From contig JADJPJ010000023.1 in the NCBI GenBank assembly GCA_016713325.1, forward strand, positions 1-64,000: a stretch of DNA of 64,000 bases, given 5' to 3'. The notes below the pieces were generated by a model. The model saw nothing but the letters and a program-made list of their open reading frames with translations, ran no database searches and was not told the origin of the DNA. Below, piece after piece: positions 8,582 through 18,342 of this stretch; position 1 is the stretch's first letter; every line of letters starts with the position of its first letter. The translations under genes and the position numbers were made by a program. The DNA is from Candidatus Flexifilum affinis (GTDB taxonomy: Bacteria > Chloroflexota > Anaerolineae > Aggregatilineales > Phototrophicaceae).

Positions 8582-9130
8582 TCACTCGCGGCCGCGCTTC
8601 AGCAGCACGCTCACGCCGGCGGCCAGCAGGATGACCGGCACGATATAGCCGCCGGAGACCTTGAAGGCCAGCGTGGCGCCAATGACCAGGAAGATCGCCC
8701 CGGGCAGAATGGTGACCGTCGACTGGTTACGGACGGCGCGCACCAGGAGCAGGGCGCCGATGAGCAGCATGACCCAGCCGACGGCCTGTTCCGGGCTCAG
8801 ATCGCGGAGGACGGGCAGGGCGTTCTTCAGATTGCTAAACATGGTCCATTCCGGGTCAAACATGAAGCCGAGAGCCAGAGCGAGAAGGAGCAGTCCGCCA
8901 ATCAGCCTGGGCAGCCGGTCGATGAGGGGTTGGGTGCCGCCCAGGCCATCGGCCAGCAGCGCTGCAGCGGGTAGAACGATGAACAGCGCCCACCAGTTGA
9001 AGTCGGCATCCAGGGCGCCGGTCTGGGTGAGGAAGAAGACTCCGCCCAGGGCGATCAACAGCAGGGCGAAGACGGTGCGGTTACGGGGTTCCGTTGGATT
9101 TCTGTCGGAAAAATGGCTGCGGGACGACAT
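8582..9130 (-). CDS. Integral membrane protein, about six hydrophobic helices
   Basis: A 182-residue protein started at 9130, where AAGGAG precedes the ATG by nine bases; the frame opens slightly upstream at 9157. A charged N-terminus (residues 1-18) is followed by hydrophobic segments at ~20-40 (VFALLLIALGGVFFLTQ), ~46-60, ~75-90, ~115-132, ~140-155 and ~158-175. The arrangement recalls the small LiaF/DUF5668-like membrane modules, but I cannot assign it to one. Function unknown. Confidence 0.7.
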   Translation of the reverse strand: MSSRSHFSDRNPTEPRNRTVFALLLIALGGVFFLTQTGALDADFNWWALFIVLPAAALLADGLGGTQPLIDRLPRLIGGLLLLALALGFMFDPEWTMFSNLKNALPVLRDLSPEQAVGWVMLLIGALLLVRAVRNQSTVTILPGAIFLVIGATLAFKVSGGYIVPVILLAAGVSVLLKRGRE

Positions 9131-9450
9131 GGTGCAGGGCTCCTTCGCGCGCTTCATGCGCTCTCAACTGCATGCTTCACTTGGTTGTTTCTGTGTATGT
9201 TTCTGCATGCTTCACTATCTACAGCGTATCAGGCGCGCGGGTGAACCGGGTTCACCCGAACGGGTGAATGCGAGGATGAATGGCGCCGGATCTCGCAGAC
9301 GGCCAGCCCGACGCCCTCACGGAGCCGTTCACCGGATCGATCTTGGCCAGAATGACCGACAACGGGTGCGAAAAACTGGACAAACCGTTGAGGTGCAAGT
9401 CGCCCGCAAATGTGAATAATTGGGACATAAACTAAATTAAGGATGTTGCT
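9131..9450. promoter_or_regulatory. Divergent intergenic region with three GGGTGAA half-sites
   Basis: This 320-base gap separates the membrane gene (minus) from the LuxR-type regulator (plus). At 9239-9268 two inverted repeats overlap: GGGTGAAC-CGG-GTTCACCC (9239-9257) and TTCACCCG-AA-CGGGTGAA (9251-9268), giving three half-sites in alternating orientation. That is a plausible operator for one of the two flanking genes. A ribosome site AAGGA precedes the regulator start. No clear promoter hexamers were settled. Confidence 0.5.
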
Positions 9451-12114
9451 ATGGCGACGTCGACCGCACTCTTGCGCACCAAGTTTTTTGTTCCCTCCAT
9501 TCAAACGGCTTTTGTGCGCCGGAAGCGGCTTGTGGATCGCCTGGCCGGGAGCAGTGCACGCCCGCTGACCCTGATCTCCGCCGCGGCCGGCTCGGGCAAG
9601 ACGTCGGTGCTGCGCGACTGGATCGAGACGACCCGCCCGGTGGTGGCCTGGCTGTCGCTGGACGAGAGCGACAATGACCCGACCCGCTTCTGGGCGCACG
9701 TCATCGGCGCTCTGCAAACGGTCTTCGTCAGCATCGGCGACTCCTGCCTGAACGCCCTGCGAGCGCCGCGCCAGGCGCCACTGTCAGCACTGCTGACGAT
9801 GCTGCTGAACGATGCCGCCGCGCTTCCGGCGCCGATCACGCTGGTGCTGGACGATTACTACGTCATCACCGAGAAAGCCATCCACGACAGCCTGAGCTTT
9901 CTGCTCGAACATCTGCCGCCGTCGCTGCGCCTGATCATCTCCACGCGGATGGACCCCCTGCTGCCGCTGGGGCGGATGCGGGCGCGCGGCCTGCTGGCAG
10001 AACTGCGCGACAGCGATCTGCGCTTCACCCACGACGAGGCGGCCCAGTTCCTCAACGAAGTCATGGACCTGGATCTCTCGGCCGAGGAGGTGGTCACACT
10101 CGACAGGCGCACCGAGGGCTGGATCGTCGGCCTGCAAATGGCGGCGTTGTCGCTCCAGCACTTCGACGATGAGGCGGGCCGATCACAATTCATCCATGAC
10201 TTCGCCGGAAACGATCGCTATGTGCTCGACTACCTGATGGGCGAAGTGCTCCAGCAGCAGCCGCCCGACGTGCAGCGCTTTCTGCTCGATACCTCGATCC
10301 TCGACCGGCTGTCCGGCGCGCTGTGCAACGCCGTGACCGAGCGCGCCGACAGCCAGGCGGTGCTCGAGGGGTTGGAGGCGGCGAATCTCTTTCTGATCCC
10401 GCTCGACAACCGCCGCGCGTGGTACCGCTATCACCACCTGTTCGCCGATCTGCTGCGCCACCAGCTCAACCGGGGCGACTCTGGCCGCGCTGCGCTGCTG
10501 CATCGCCGGGCGTCGCAGTGGTATGAAGCCGCCGGGCTGGCGCCGCAGGCCGTCGACCATGCCATCGCGGGAGCCGACCTGACGAATGCCGTCCGGCTCA
10601 TCAAAACCGTGGAGCGCGCCATGCTGATGATGCACGGCGAACCCTATACGATGCTGCGCTGGATCCGACTGCTCCCGGCAGATGCCCCTGCGCAGCACCC
10701 GGAGCTGCACATCACCCATGCCTGGGCGCTGGTCGGGCTGTCTCAGCCGGATGAGGCGTGGCGGGTCCTGCAAGCAGCACGTGAAGCCCTCGGGCCTGAT
10801 CTGCCGGTGCTGACGCAGGCGGAGATCGCCATGGTGGCCGCCACCATCGGCGTGATCAAGAGCGACATTGGCCTGATCATGGAATACGCCCCGGTCGCCG
10901 TCGCGCTGACGCCCGAGACTTATCCTATGGAGCGCAGTTTTGCCCTGTGGATGATGGGCCAGTTCTATCGCTTTCAGGGAGATGCCGTGCGCGCCGAGGC
11001 CACCTTTGCCGATGCTGCACGTCTGGCTGAACAGAGCGGCACGCGCTTTGTCGCGACCCTGGTGGCCAGTAACCGCGCCGATCGCATGATCGAGCAGGGC
11101 CGGCTGCGCGAGGGACTGCATGCGCACCGCCAACTGCAAGCGCGCGCGCTGCACGAGAGCCGGCATCCGCTCTTCATCGTGGGCGACTCGTTCATCTGGT
11201 CGGCCTGGGTGATGCTGGAATGGAACGATCTGGATGGCGCCGAAGCCGATGTGGCGCGGGGCCTGGAGATCAACCAGAACGTCCTGGCTGAAGCCACCAT
11301 CATCGGCGGGATGATTCGCGCACTGATCGCCGCCGCCCGAGGCGAGTTTCACGCTATCCCAAGGCATTTCCAGGAGGCGCTTCACCTGGCCGAGGCGCAC
11401 CATCTCGAACACATGAGCGCGCGCCTCGGCGCCTACCAGGCCTGGTGTGCGCTCCGGCAGGGTCACGTCGATGCGGCCCTGCGCTGGCTGAGGTCGATTG
11501 GCTATGCCGAGTCAGCACAAGGGCTGTCGGATGGGGCCGTGCTGCTGATTGTGGCGCGTGTCCTGATCGCCGCGCAGCGCGTGGACGAGGCGATCAGGCT
11601 GCTGAGTACCCTGCGCGCCGATGCCGAAAAGGGCGGCCGGTTCAAAATGGTGGTCGAAACCCTGGTCATCGAGGCGGTGGGCCAGGCCATCGCCGGCCGG
11701 ACCGCCGAGAGTCAGCGTGCGCTGAACCGGGCGCTGGCCCTGGCGGAACCGGAAGACTATGTGCGCGTCTTCCTGGATGAAGGGGCGCCTATGGAAGCGC
11801 TGCTCCAGCAGGCGCGGCGGCAGCACGCCGGCCAGGACACCCTTGGCCGGTCCATCGTGCGGCTGCTGGGGGCGTTCGGCGCTCAGCGCAGCCCGGTGGA
11901 ACGCCCGGCCGGCGAGCTGATCGCCCCGCTGAGCGACCGCGAGACGGAAATCCTGCGCCTGCTGGCCCAGGGCTGCTCCAACGCCGAGATCGGCGACCGG
12001 CTGTACCTGTCGGTCAACACCGTGAAGACGCACATGAAGCGCATCTACGAGAAGCTGGACGTGAAAAGCCGCGTCGAAGCCGCCGAGCGGGCGCGCGATC
12101 TGCGCCTGCTGTGA
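9451..12114 (+). CDS. MalT-like ATP-dependent LuxR-family transcriptional regulator
   Basis: An 887-residue LAL/STAND regulator. The P-loop AAAGSGKT is at residues ~44-51 and the Walker B strand LVLDDYYVI at ~130. A NACHT/NB-ARC-like region continues to ~340, a TPR-like sensor region covers ~350-790, and a LuxR helix-turn-helix is at ~815-880 (LSDRETEILRLLAQG, SVNTVKTHMKRIYEKL). The length is typical for MalT-type proteins. It starts after AAGGA. The next genes, on the opposite strand, encode a sugar-type ABC importer, and MalT homologues often control carbohydrate uptake; control of that operon is inference. Walker motifs and HTH are intact. Confidence 0.94.
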   Translation: MATSTALLRTKFFVPSIQTAFVRRKRLVDRLAGSSARPLTLISAAAGSGKTSVLRDWIETTRPVVAWLSLDESDNDPTRFWAHVIGALQTVFVSIGDSCLNALRAPRQAPLSALLTMLLNDAAALPAPITLVLDDYYVITEKAIHDSLSFLLEHLPPSLRLIISTRMDPLLPLGRMRARGLLAELRDSDLRFTHDEAAQFLNEVMDLDLSAEEVVTLDRRTEGWIVGLQMAALSLQHFDDEAGRSQFIHDFAGNDRYVLDYLMGEVLQQQPPDVQRFLLDTSILDRLSGALCNAVTERADSQAVLEGLEAANLFLIPLDNRRAWYRYHHLFADLLRHQLNRGDSGRAALLHRRASQWYEAAGLAPQAVDHAIAGADLTNAVRLIKTVERAMLMMHGEPYTMLRWIRLLPADAPAQHPELHITHAWALVGLSQPDEAWRVLQAAREALGPDLPVLTQAEIAMVAATIGVIKSDIGLIMEYAPVAVALTPETYPMERSFALWMMGQFYRFQGDAVRAEATFADAARLAEQSGTRFVATLVASNRADRMIEQGRLREGLHAHRQLQARALHESRHPLFIVGDSFIWSAWVMLEWNDLDGAEADVARGLEINQNVLAEATIIGGMIRALIAAARGEFHAIPRHFQEALHLAEAHHLEHMSARLGAYQAWCALRQGHVDAALRWLRSIGYAESAQGLSDGAVLLIVARVLIAAQRVDEAIRLLSTLRADAEKGGRFKMVVETLVIEAVGQAIAGRTAESQRALNRALALAEPEDYVRVFLDEGAPMEALLQQARRQHAGQDTLGRSIVRLLGAFGAQRSPVERPAGELIAPLSDRETEILRLLAQGCSNAEIGDRLYLSVNTVKTHMKRIYEKLDVKSRVEAAERARDLRLL

Positions 12115-12126
12115 ATTGGCATCCGG

Positions 12127-13056
12127 TCAGCCCTTGATGGCCCCGGCCACCAGACCGCGCGTAATGTAGCGTTCCAGCACCAGGCCGATGATCACAACCG
12201 GCGCGACAGCCGTCAGGGCCAGCGCCGAGATGAACCACCACTGAATGCCGCGCGTGTTGTTCTGCCCGGCGATCAGCACCGGCATGGTGATGGCCTCGAA
12301 GTTGGTCAGCATCAGCGCGTAGAGATACTCGTTCCAGGAGAAGACGAACGAGAAGATGGCCACCGTGACCAACCCCGGTGCGCTGAGCGGCAGGGCAATG
12401 CGCAGGAAGGCCGTGAGCCGCGTCGCGCCATCGACCAGGGCGCTCTCCTCCAGGTCGATCGGCAGGGTGTTGAAGAAGTCGCGCATGATCCACACGGCGA
12501 ATGGTACGTTGAACATGGTGTAGGCGACGATCAACCCGAAATGCGTATCGACCAGATCGAGCGAGGTGTAGATCATCAGGAAGGGTACGACGAACAGCGC
12601 CGGCGGTAAAAAGCGGTTGGAGATGATCCAGAAAGCGATGTTGTCATTGGTCCAGCCGAGCCGGTTCCAGTGGTACTTGAAGCGCGACAGGCCGTAGCCC
12701 GCCATAGCGCCGACGACGACCGAGAGGATCGTGCTGCCGATGGCGGCGATGAAGCTGTTGCGGAAGTGGCGCACCACCTCGTCGCGGTCGCGGGTGAACA
12801 GATCGTTCCAGTGCTGGAGGGTCGGGGTGAAGTCGCCGGGTGTCGAATAGGTCGCCGGCTCGCCGTTTTCGTCGGTCGTGGCGATGAAGGGCAGTTCGAT
12901 GCGCGGCAGGTACTTCGGCCCGCGGCTGACCGAGATCTGTGTTTTGACCGAGGTGGTCACCAGCCAGTAGAAGGGGAAGAGGACGACAAAGCACCAGAAC
13001 AGGACGATCCCGTAGAGCACCAGCGACTGCCAAAGCGTACGTTTCTTGTTCATCAT
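12127..13056 (-). CDS. ABC sugar importer permease, MalG type (CUT1)
   Basis: A 309-residue membrane protein with six hydrophobic segments, starting with a charged [10 protein letters not shown] followed by a first helix at ~15-35. The cytoplasmic coupling (EAA) loop is [20 protein letters not shown] at ~205-225, the place where the ATPase docks. Typical length for MalG/LacG-like inner-membrane subunits. The larger-than-usual periplasmic loop after helix 1 (~40-100) is common in this group. It follows the MalF-type permease by 12 bp on the same strand. GGAG precedes a double ATG, so the true start may be 13053. Confidence 0.93.
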   Translation of the reverse strand: MMNKKRTLWQSLVLYGIVLFWCFVVLFPFYWLVTTSVKTQISVSRGPKYLPRIELPFIATTDENGEPATYSTPGDFTPTLQHWNDLFTRDRDEVVRHFRNSFIAAIGSTILSVVVGAMAGYGLSRFKYHWNRLGWTNDNIAFWIISNRFLPPALFVVPFLMIYTSLDLVDTHFGLIVAYTMFNVPFAVWIMRDFFNTLPIDLEESALVDGATRLTAFLRIALPLSAPGLVTVAIFSFVFSWNEYLYALMLTNFEAITMPVLIAGQNNTRGIQWWFISALALTAVAPVVIIGLVLERYITRGLVAGAIKG

Positions 13057-13068
13057 CGATCTCCGTTT

Positions 13069-14079
13069 CTACCGTACGATCACTCGCCGCATGAGGGCGA
13101 GGAAGGCGGTGGCCAGTGCGATGACGGTGATCAGCAGCACGTACGAGATCGCTGAGGCATAGCCGTAGTTGCCGAAGGTCAGCGCCGTCTTGAAGATGTA
13201 CATGGTGAGCGATTCGGTGGAGCTTCCCGGCCCGCCGCCGGTCGTCACCACGATGACGTCGATGATCTTGAAGATCTCCAGCCCGCGGATGAGGATGACC
13301 GTCGCCGAAATTGGCAGCAGGATCGGGAAGGTAATGCGAAACAGAAGCTGCCGCGCGTTCGCCCCGTCGACCCGCGCCGCCTCGTAAATTTCATCCGGTA
13401 TGGCCTGCATGCCGGCCAGCAGCAGCAGGGTCATGAACGGAATCCACTGCCAGCTATCGATGAGCATGACGGTGATCGGCGCCCAGGTGGTGTCGGTCAG
13501 CCAGGGGATCTTGACGACGGCGTCGTCGAGGAAGCCGCCCGGAAGCGCCGCGCCGATACCCTGGAGAACGTCCGTCAGCGTGCTCTGGAACTGCGCAAGC
13601 GGCGATATGGTCGAGTCGAACATCATGCGGCCGGTGTAGGCAGCGGCGACCGGGGTCATCATCATCGGCATGAGGAAAATGACCCGGACGATGTTTCGCC
13701 CGATGAAGTCCTGGTTCAGCACCAGAGCCAGCCCGAATCCCACAAAGTATTGAATGATCACGCCAATAACAACATAAAAAAGGGTGTTGAAGATCGTCGC
13801 ATGCAGCCGCTGGTCCTGAAGCATGCGCGTGTAATTTTGCAGCGTGAGGTGGAAACCCAGCCCCAGGAAGCCGCTATCGGGCGGCTGCCCTTCGGTTGTG
13901 GCGGCGGTGTCCGCAGCTGCGCCGCCGCGCTGGATGTCGGTGAAACTGATGCCCAGCGACCAGATCAGCGGGAAGATCGCCAGCGCCAGCAGGATGATGA
14001 TGGCCGGAGAGAGAAAGACGCGCTTCATGAGCGCGTCGCTGTCATGGGGGGTGGTTTTTTTCCTGCGCGTCTGTTCCAT
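13069..14079 (-). CDS. ABC sugar importer permease, MalF/UgpA type (CUT1)
   Basis: A 336-residue permease. After a basic N-terminus it has a first helix at ~22-42, a ~60-residue extracytoplasmic stretch, then five more helices. The EAA loop reads [21 protein letters not shown] (shown within 250-270). It lies 80 bp after the solute-binding-protein gene, with a hairpin and T-rich stretch between them. It forms the membrane channel with the MalG-type subunit downstream. No ATP-binding subunit is encoded here, so the pair probably uses an ATPase encoded elsewhere, as MsmX-type systems do. Confidence 0.93.
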   Translation of the reverse strand: MEQTRRKKTTPHDSDALMKRVFLSPAIIILLALAIFPLIWSLGISFTDIQRGGAAADTAATTEGQPPDSGFLGLGFHLTLQNYTRMLQDQRLHATIFNTLFYVVIGVIIQYFVGFGLALVLNQDFIGRNIVRVIFLMPMMMTPVAAAYTGRMMFDSTISPLAQFQSTLTDVLQGIGAALPGGFLDDAVVKIPWLTDTTWAPITVMLIDSWQWIPFMTLLLLAGMQAIPDEIYEAARVDGANARQLLFRITFPILLPISATVILIRGLEIFKIIDVIVVTTGGGPGSSTESLTMYIFKTALTFGNYGYASAISYVLLITVIALATAFLALMRRVIVR

Positions 14080-14110
14080 CTCTGAACCCCTTCGCGGACT
14101 CGCTGCGAGA

Positions 14111-14144
14111 AAATAAAAGGGGAGGCACGCTGCCGCGCCTCCCC
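14111..14144 (-). terminator. Hairpin and T-rich run between solute-binding protein and permeases
   Basis: Read on the minus strand, an 8 bp stem GGGGAGGC/GCCTCCCC with a ~10-base loop is followed by TTTTATTTT. This is a good intrinsic terminator, placed between the first and second genes of the importer operon. Partial termination here would give more solute-binding protein than permease, the usual stoichiometry for such systems; that effect is inferred. Confidence 0.75.
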
Positions 14145-14159
14145 CACGATCACACAGGT

Positions 14160-15647
14160 TTACTCGCCGGTATAACCCACCGACGCACGATACTGCTCGG
14201 CCTGCGTGTCACGGCCCAGGCGGTCGGTAATGGCCTCCCACTGCGTCGCGACGTTGTCCAGCGCTTCCTGCGCCGTGATCTCGGCGACCAGCGCGCGGCT
14301 GATCTCGGTGTCGAGCACGCTCAGATATTCGGCGCTGCCACGAATGCGCAGATCCAGCACTACGTTCGGGTGGGCGATGCCTTCGAGAATGGCCGACAGG
14401 TAGTCCACCGCGCCCTCTTCGTCGAAGCCGGCGTCGACCCACAGGGAGACGTCGTCGACGTTGAGCTGGCTATAGCGGGATGGGTTAATGCCGCTGTCGG
14501 GGATGGTCGCCAGCACGCGCACCAGTTCCGGACGGGCCATGAAGGCGGCAAAGTCGAGCGCGGCTTCCTTGACGTCGCTATCCGCGGCCACGGCGATGAT
14601 CCAGCCGCCGAAGGCGATGAACGGCGCGCGGTTACCACCTTCCGGCGTCACCCAGGCATCCGCCTGCGAATCCCAGTACTCGCTGGCAGCCGGCAGCGGG
14701 GCAAAACCGGTCTGGCCGACAATGACCGAGGCGTCGGGGTTGTAGGAGATCGGGCCGACATCGCCCCAGTCGATGTTCATGACGCAGCAGCCGGCGGGGA
14801 ACTGAACGCGGGTGTCCGCCACGTCCCAGTTGATCATTTCTTCGGGGCCGAGCTCGCGCAGGGCCACGTAGTCCTCAAGGGCGCGGACGAAACCGGGGTT
14901 GTTGACTTCCGGAACCATCGTCTCGCAGTCGAAGAAGAAGCAGGGGTTGCCCGGCGACTTGGCGTAGCCGGCGGCGTGCGACAGATAGACCCAGTAGCTC
15001 TGGGCATTCCGGCGCTGCGCTTCACCAACGCCGGCAATCGGGAAGACCTCACCGGCCGTCTCGACTTCGCGGCCATTGAAGAATTCGGCGATGTCGAAAT
15101 ACTGATCCCATGTCTGCGGCTCATCGAGCGGATAGCCGTAGGTCGACTCGAATTCGGCAGCGAACGGGCTTTCCGGATTCACCAGATCCTTACGGTAGTA
15201 CATCATATGCGAGTCGCCATCGTACGGAAGCGCGTAGACGGTGTCGCCCCAGGCCGTGATACGGTCGGCATACAGCGGGATGATATCGTCCGGCTCCAAC
15301 TGATCGAGCAGTTCCTGCGGCATCGGCTCCAAGAAGCCCGGGGCCATGAAGTCGCCTGCCCAGTCCGCCGGGAAGATCATCACGTCGTAATCGATCGATC
15401 CGGTATCGAAAGAGGTGACCATCTTCTCAAACAACTCGCCAAAGGCAAACTGCTGGAGTTCGACGTCGCCGCCCGTTGCTGCTTCCCATTCAGGAGCGAA
15501 ATCTTCCACCGGACCACCGATGGAACGCCCGGTCTGGGTCACGACCACGATGGTCTGCCCCGCGAACTGACCCTCCTGCGAGGAGACAGGAACGACGGCC
15601 AGTACCAGCGCCGTGACCAGAACGAGCACTATGAGCAACTTCTTCAT
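14160..15647 (-). CDS. ABC sugar importer solute-binding protein
   Basis: A 495-residue secreted protein. The start at 15647 gives a signal sequence [19 protein letters not shown] ending near VSSQ; the longer frame from 15701 adds no signal-like residues. There is no lipobox cysteine, so the anchor is unclear. The mature part begins with [15 protein letters not shown] and has the family 1 extracellular-binding fold layout, with an internal [11 protein letters not shown] segment typical of CUT1 binding proteins. It is first in a minus-strand operon with the two permeases. The ligand is probably a sugar or polyol; it cannot be named from sequence alone. Confidence 0.92.
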   Translation of the reverse strand: MKKLLIVLVLVTALVLAVVPVSSQEGQFAGQTIVVVTQTGRSIGGPVEDFAPEWEAATGGDVELQQFAFGELFEKMVTSFDTGSIDYDVMIFPADWAGDFMAPGFLEPMPQELLDQLEPDDIIPLYADRITAWGDTVYALPYDGDSHMMYYRKDLVNPESPFAAEFESTYGYPLDEPQTWDQYFDIAEFFNGREVETAGEVFPIAGVGEAQRRNAQSYWVYLSHAAGYAKSPGNPCFFFDCETMVPEVNNPGFVRALEDYVALRELGPEEMINWDVADTRVQFPAGCCVMNIDWGDVGPISYNPDASVIVGQTGFAPLPAASEYWDSQADAWVTPEGGNRAPFIAFGGWIIAVAADSDVKEAALDFAAFMARPELVRVLATIPDSGINPSRYSQLNVDDVSLWVDAGFDEEGAVDYLSAILEGIAHPNVVLDLRIRGSAEYLSVLDTEISRALVAEITAQEALDNVATQWEAITDRLGRDTQAEQYRASVGYTGE

Positions 15648-16060
15648 TATGTTGGTTCCCTCTGGATAGTATGTCAAAAATGCCAGGATATTACGAAGCA
15701 CCCGGGTATCGGCTTATTTCAGCGATGACCTCCTTTGACCTGTAGATCGAAACCACCGTAAAACCCGGCCGACTCCTGACCCTTGGGCGCCGGGTCGCGG
15801 ACTCTGGCGAGAGATTTACCGGAACGCAAAGCGGACTGCTGTCACAGCAGCGACACGAAGAGAAACGGGCGTCATGTAAGGTAATTTCCTGAGTTCAGCA
15901 TAACTCTTCAGAAGACGACACGTCGCTGAATCGCTCTTTTTCCTGTAATTATGTAATTACAGGTTAATCGCAGTATACTGAGGGCGTTTCGCGCTGTCAA
16001 GCACCTTGCCAGTCCGCCGAGCTTGCAGCGCGCCAACGCACGAGAGAGGCATGAAAGAAG
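15648..16060. promoter_or_regulatory. Divergent regulatory gap with a 22 bp palindrome
   Basis: 413 bases lie between the importer operon (minus) and the VOC gene (plus). At 15942-15963 there is a palindrome of 10 bp arms around a 2-base centre (CCTGTAATTA-TG-TAATTACAGG); its core is also a tandem repeat of TGTAATTA. This is the kind of site bound by dimeric regulators such as GntR or LacI proteins. Its location suits control of either gene. Nothing else distinct was seen in the gap. Confidence 0.65.
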
Positions 16061-16480
16061 ATGATCAGCACTTATCTGACAGGCCTGAGCCATCTCGGCT
16101 TGCCGGTCACCGATATTGAGCGTTCCCGCGCGTTCTACCGCGCGCTGGGCTTTGAAGAAGTGATGCAAACCGATCTGCGGGCCGGCGACGAGTCTGTGCA
16201 CGTGTGCATGATGTCGATGGGTGGGTTCATCCTGGAGATGTACCAGCTCGTCGGCGAAGAGGGGGCGGAGATCGCCCGCCGGGGCGACGGGCACATCGAC
16301 CACGTCGCGCTCGACGTCAGCGACATTGACGCCTCATTCAGCGCCGTGCGTGCCATGGGCCTGGAAACGCTTCAGGATGCGCCGGTCTATCTTCCCTTCT
16401 GGGAGCGGGGAATCCGCTACTTTATCTTCCGCGGCCCGGACGGCGAAAAGATCGAGTTCTGCCAGCGTCTACCGGCGTAG
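16061..16480 (+). CDS. VOC-superfamily (glyoxalase/extradiol dioxygenase-like) protein
   Basis: A 139-residue single-domain protein with two beta-alpha-beta-beta-beta halves. Potential metal ligands occur in the usual places: histidine in LSHLGLPVTD, glutamate in FILEMYQ, histidine in GHIDHVALDV and the final glutamate in EKIEFCQ. The substrate is unknown; lactoylglutathione-lyase, fosfomycin-resistance and epimerase members share this layout. It is divergently placed to the sugar importer and shares its regulatory gap. Confidence 0.88.
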   Translation: MISTYLTGLSHLGLPVTDIERSRAFYRALGFEEVMQTDLRAGDESVHVCMMSMGGFILEMYQLVGEEGAEIARRGDGHIDHVALDVSDIDASFSAVRAMGLETLQDAPVYLPFWERGIRYFIFRGPDGEKIEFCQRLPA

Positions 16481-16596
16481 CGCCTGCTGGCGTAGGGACG
16501 GATTGCTCCTACGCACTGCCACGGCGCAAATCTCCAGAGTTCATCTGCCGTTTAACAAAGCGCCCTACACTGGCGCTGACAATAACCGTTCGACGG

Positions 16597-18342
16597 ATGA
16601 CTCTCTTGAAGAACACGCTTTCACGCCTCATGGCGCGCCGCGAGATGCGCCGGCTTATTGGCCTCTTCCTGGTCGCCGCGCTGGCGGCCGGGCTCCTGCT
16701 GGCAGCCGGCGGCCCGCTCACGACCGGCGTTGCGGCGCAGACCCGGCCGGAAGGCGGCAAGCCCCTTGGTCTGCCGGTGGCGGCGGCGCCCGGCCCTTCG
16801 ACGTGGCTGCTCGGACAGCCATACGGCAATACGATCGGCGCCTTCCTGCGCGGAGACGAGTGGTACCGCGCCGGGCAGCGCCTGCACTTCGGCATCGACT
16901 TCTCCATGCTCTGCGGCACCCCGCTGGTCGCCGTGGGCGACGGCGAGGTGCTGTTTGTCGACGATATGGGCTTCGGCTCGGCGCCGCACAACCTGCTGAT
17001 CCGCCACGACGCGGGGGTCGTTTCGCTCTACGGCCACCTGCTCGATCGCGCGCCGGTGCAGCCGGGGCAGCGCGTGGCGAAGGGCGAGGTGGTCGGCTAC
17101 TCCGGCGACCCGGACGAGACCTGCACCTCGCGCCCGCATCTGCATTTCGAACTGCGCTCGCTCGATTACCAGACGACCTACAACCCGGTCGCCTACATCG
17201 ACGCCAACTGGCACATGCTGGCCTCGATCGGGTCGTTCGCCTACCCGATGTTCCAGCAGGACCTGGACAACGCCCGCCGCTGGATGAGCCTGGACGACCA
17301 GCCGGATGTGCGCTTCGGCGGGGCGGCGCTCAACCTGTACGTTGCCCCTTACCCGGACTTCCGCAGCGGCACGCCGGTCGACAATCCGCCGCTGGCCCGC
17401 CCGACCCTGCCCCTGCCGCAGACGGCCAGTCTGCGCACGCTGACCTTCGCCGGCTGCTGCGCCGGCGCGTGGTGGAGCCCGGAGCGCGCCGACCGGCTGT
17501 TCACCATCGATGGGGCGCCCAACCAGCGCGGCGCCATCTTCTACTGGGATGTCGTCGAGCCGCAGGGGTTCGGTCTGCAATCTGAAGCGCCCCCGCCCTT
17601 CACCTCCGCCGATGGCACGGTCGCCATCGCGCCGCTCAACGAGCAGGAATTTGCCCTGCGCCGCGCCGACGGTTCGGAGTCGGTCGTCAACACCGGCGGC
17701 AGCTTCCCGTCGCTCAGCGCCGACAATTCAAAGCTGCTCACTCAGCTTTCGGGGATCTCCACGTCGATCGATGTCCCGGCGGACACGATGATCCGCGTGG
17801 CCAATGCCGACGGCAGCGAGGCGCGGGTGGTGGCCACCGTGCCGGGCGGGTCGGCGCGCTGGCTGGACGATCACCGCCTGCTGGTCATCCTCCGCCGCGA
17901 ACTGATGACGTCGATCAGCGTGATCGACGCGACCAGCGGCGCGACGTTCGACCTGGGCGCGTGGGAGCGGGTGCGCAGCCTGAGCATCGCCCCCGGCGGC
18001 GGCCGGCTGATGTTCTACACCAACAGCCAGAGCGATCCGCCGTCGTCGGGTGTCTACACCATCGAGACGCGCGAGGGGGCGGCGCCGCAGCGGCTGTCGT
18101 GGTTCGGGTCCTGGCGCTGGCGCGACGCCGACTCCGTCTACTACCTGCCCTTCGAGCCGGACGCCGGCGGCCATACCCTGCGCGTCACCCATGTGCCGAG
18201 CGGGGAGGATCGCGCGCTGACCGACCCGGCGGTGCAGCCGTTCCTGGTGGCCAATGGCGACTGGTCGGTCTCGCCGGACGGGACGCGCATCGCCTTCCTG
18301 AACGCCCGCGACATGACGACGTGGCTGATCGAGATGCAATGA
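16597..18342 (+). CDS. Secreted M23 (LytM) peptidase fused to a beta-propeller-like domain
   Basis: A 581-residue exported protein. An N-terminal hydrophobic segment (about 18-45, LIGLFLVAALAAGLLLAAGG) acts as signal or anchor. The M23 domain (~75-205) has the zinc ligands in HFGIDFSM and in RPHLHFELR, plus HLLDRAPVQPGQRVAKGEVVG, all typical of active LytM endopeptidases that cut peptidoglycan cross-links. Residues ~250-580 are repeats with patterns such as SPDGTRIAF and LSADNSKL, matching TolB/WD40-like blades. The fusion suggests a wall-remodelling enzyme with a binding platform. No operon partner is evident. Confidence 0.9.
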   Translation: MTLLKNTLSRLMARREMRRLIGLFLVAALAAGLLLAAGGPLTTGVAAQTRPEGGKPLGLPVAAAPGPSTWLLGQPYGNTIGAFLRGDEWYRAGQRLHFGIDFSMLCGTPLVAVGDGEVLFVDDMGFGSAPHNLLIRHDAGVVSLYGHLLDRAPVQPGQRVAKGEVVGYSGDPDETCTSRPHLHFELRSLDYQTTYNPVAYIDANWHMLASIGSFAYPMFQQDLDNARRWMSLDDQPDVRFGGAALNLYVAPYPDFRSGTPVDNPPLARPTLPLPQTASLRTLTFAGCCAGAWWSPERADRLFTIDGAPNQRGAIFYWDVVEPQGFGLQSEAPPPFTSADGTVAIAPLNEQEFALRRADGSESVVNTGGSFPSLSADNSKLLTQLSGISTSIDVPADTMIRVANADGSEARVVATVPGGSARWLDDHRLLVILRRELMTSISVIDATSGATFDLGAWERVRSLSIAPGGGRLMFYTNSQSDPPSSGVYTIETREGAAPQRLSWFGSWRWRDADSVYYLPFEPDAGGHTLRVTHVPSGEDRALTDPAVQPFLVANGDWSVSPDGTRIAFLNARDMTTWLIEMQ

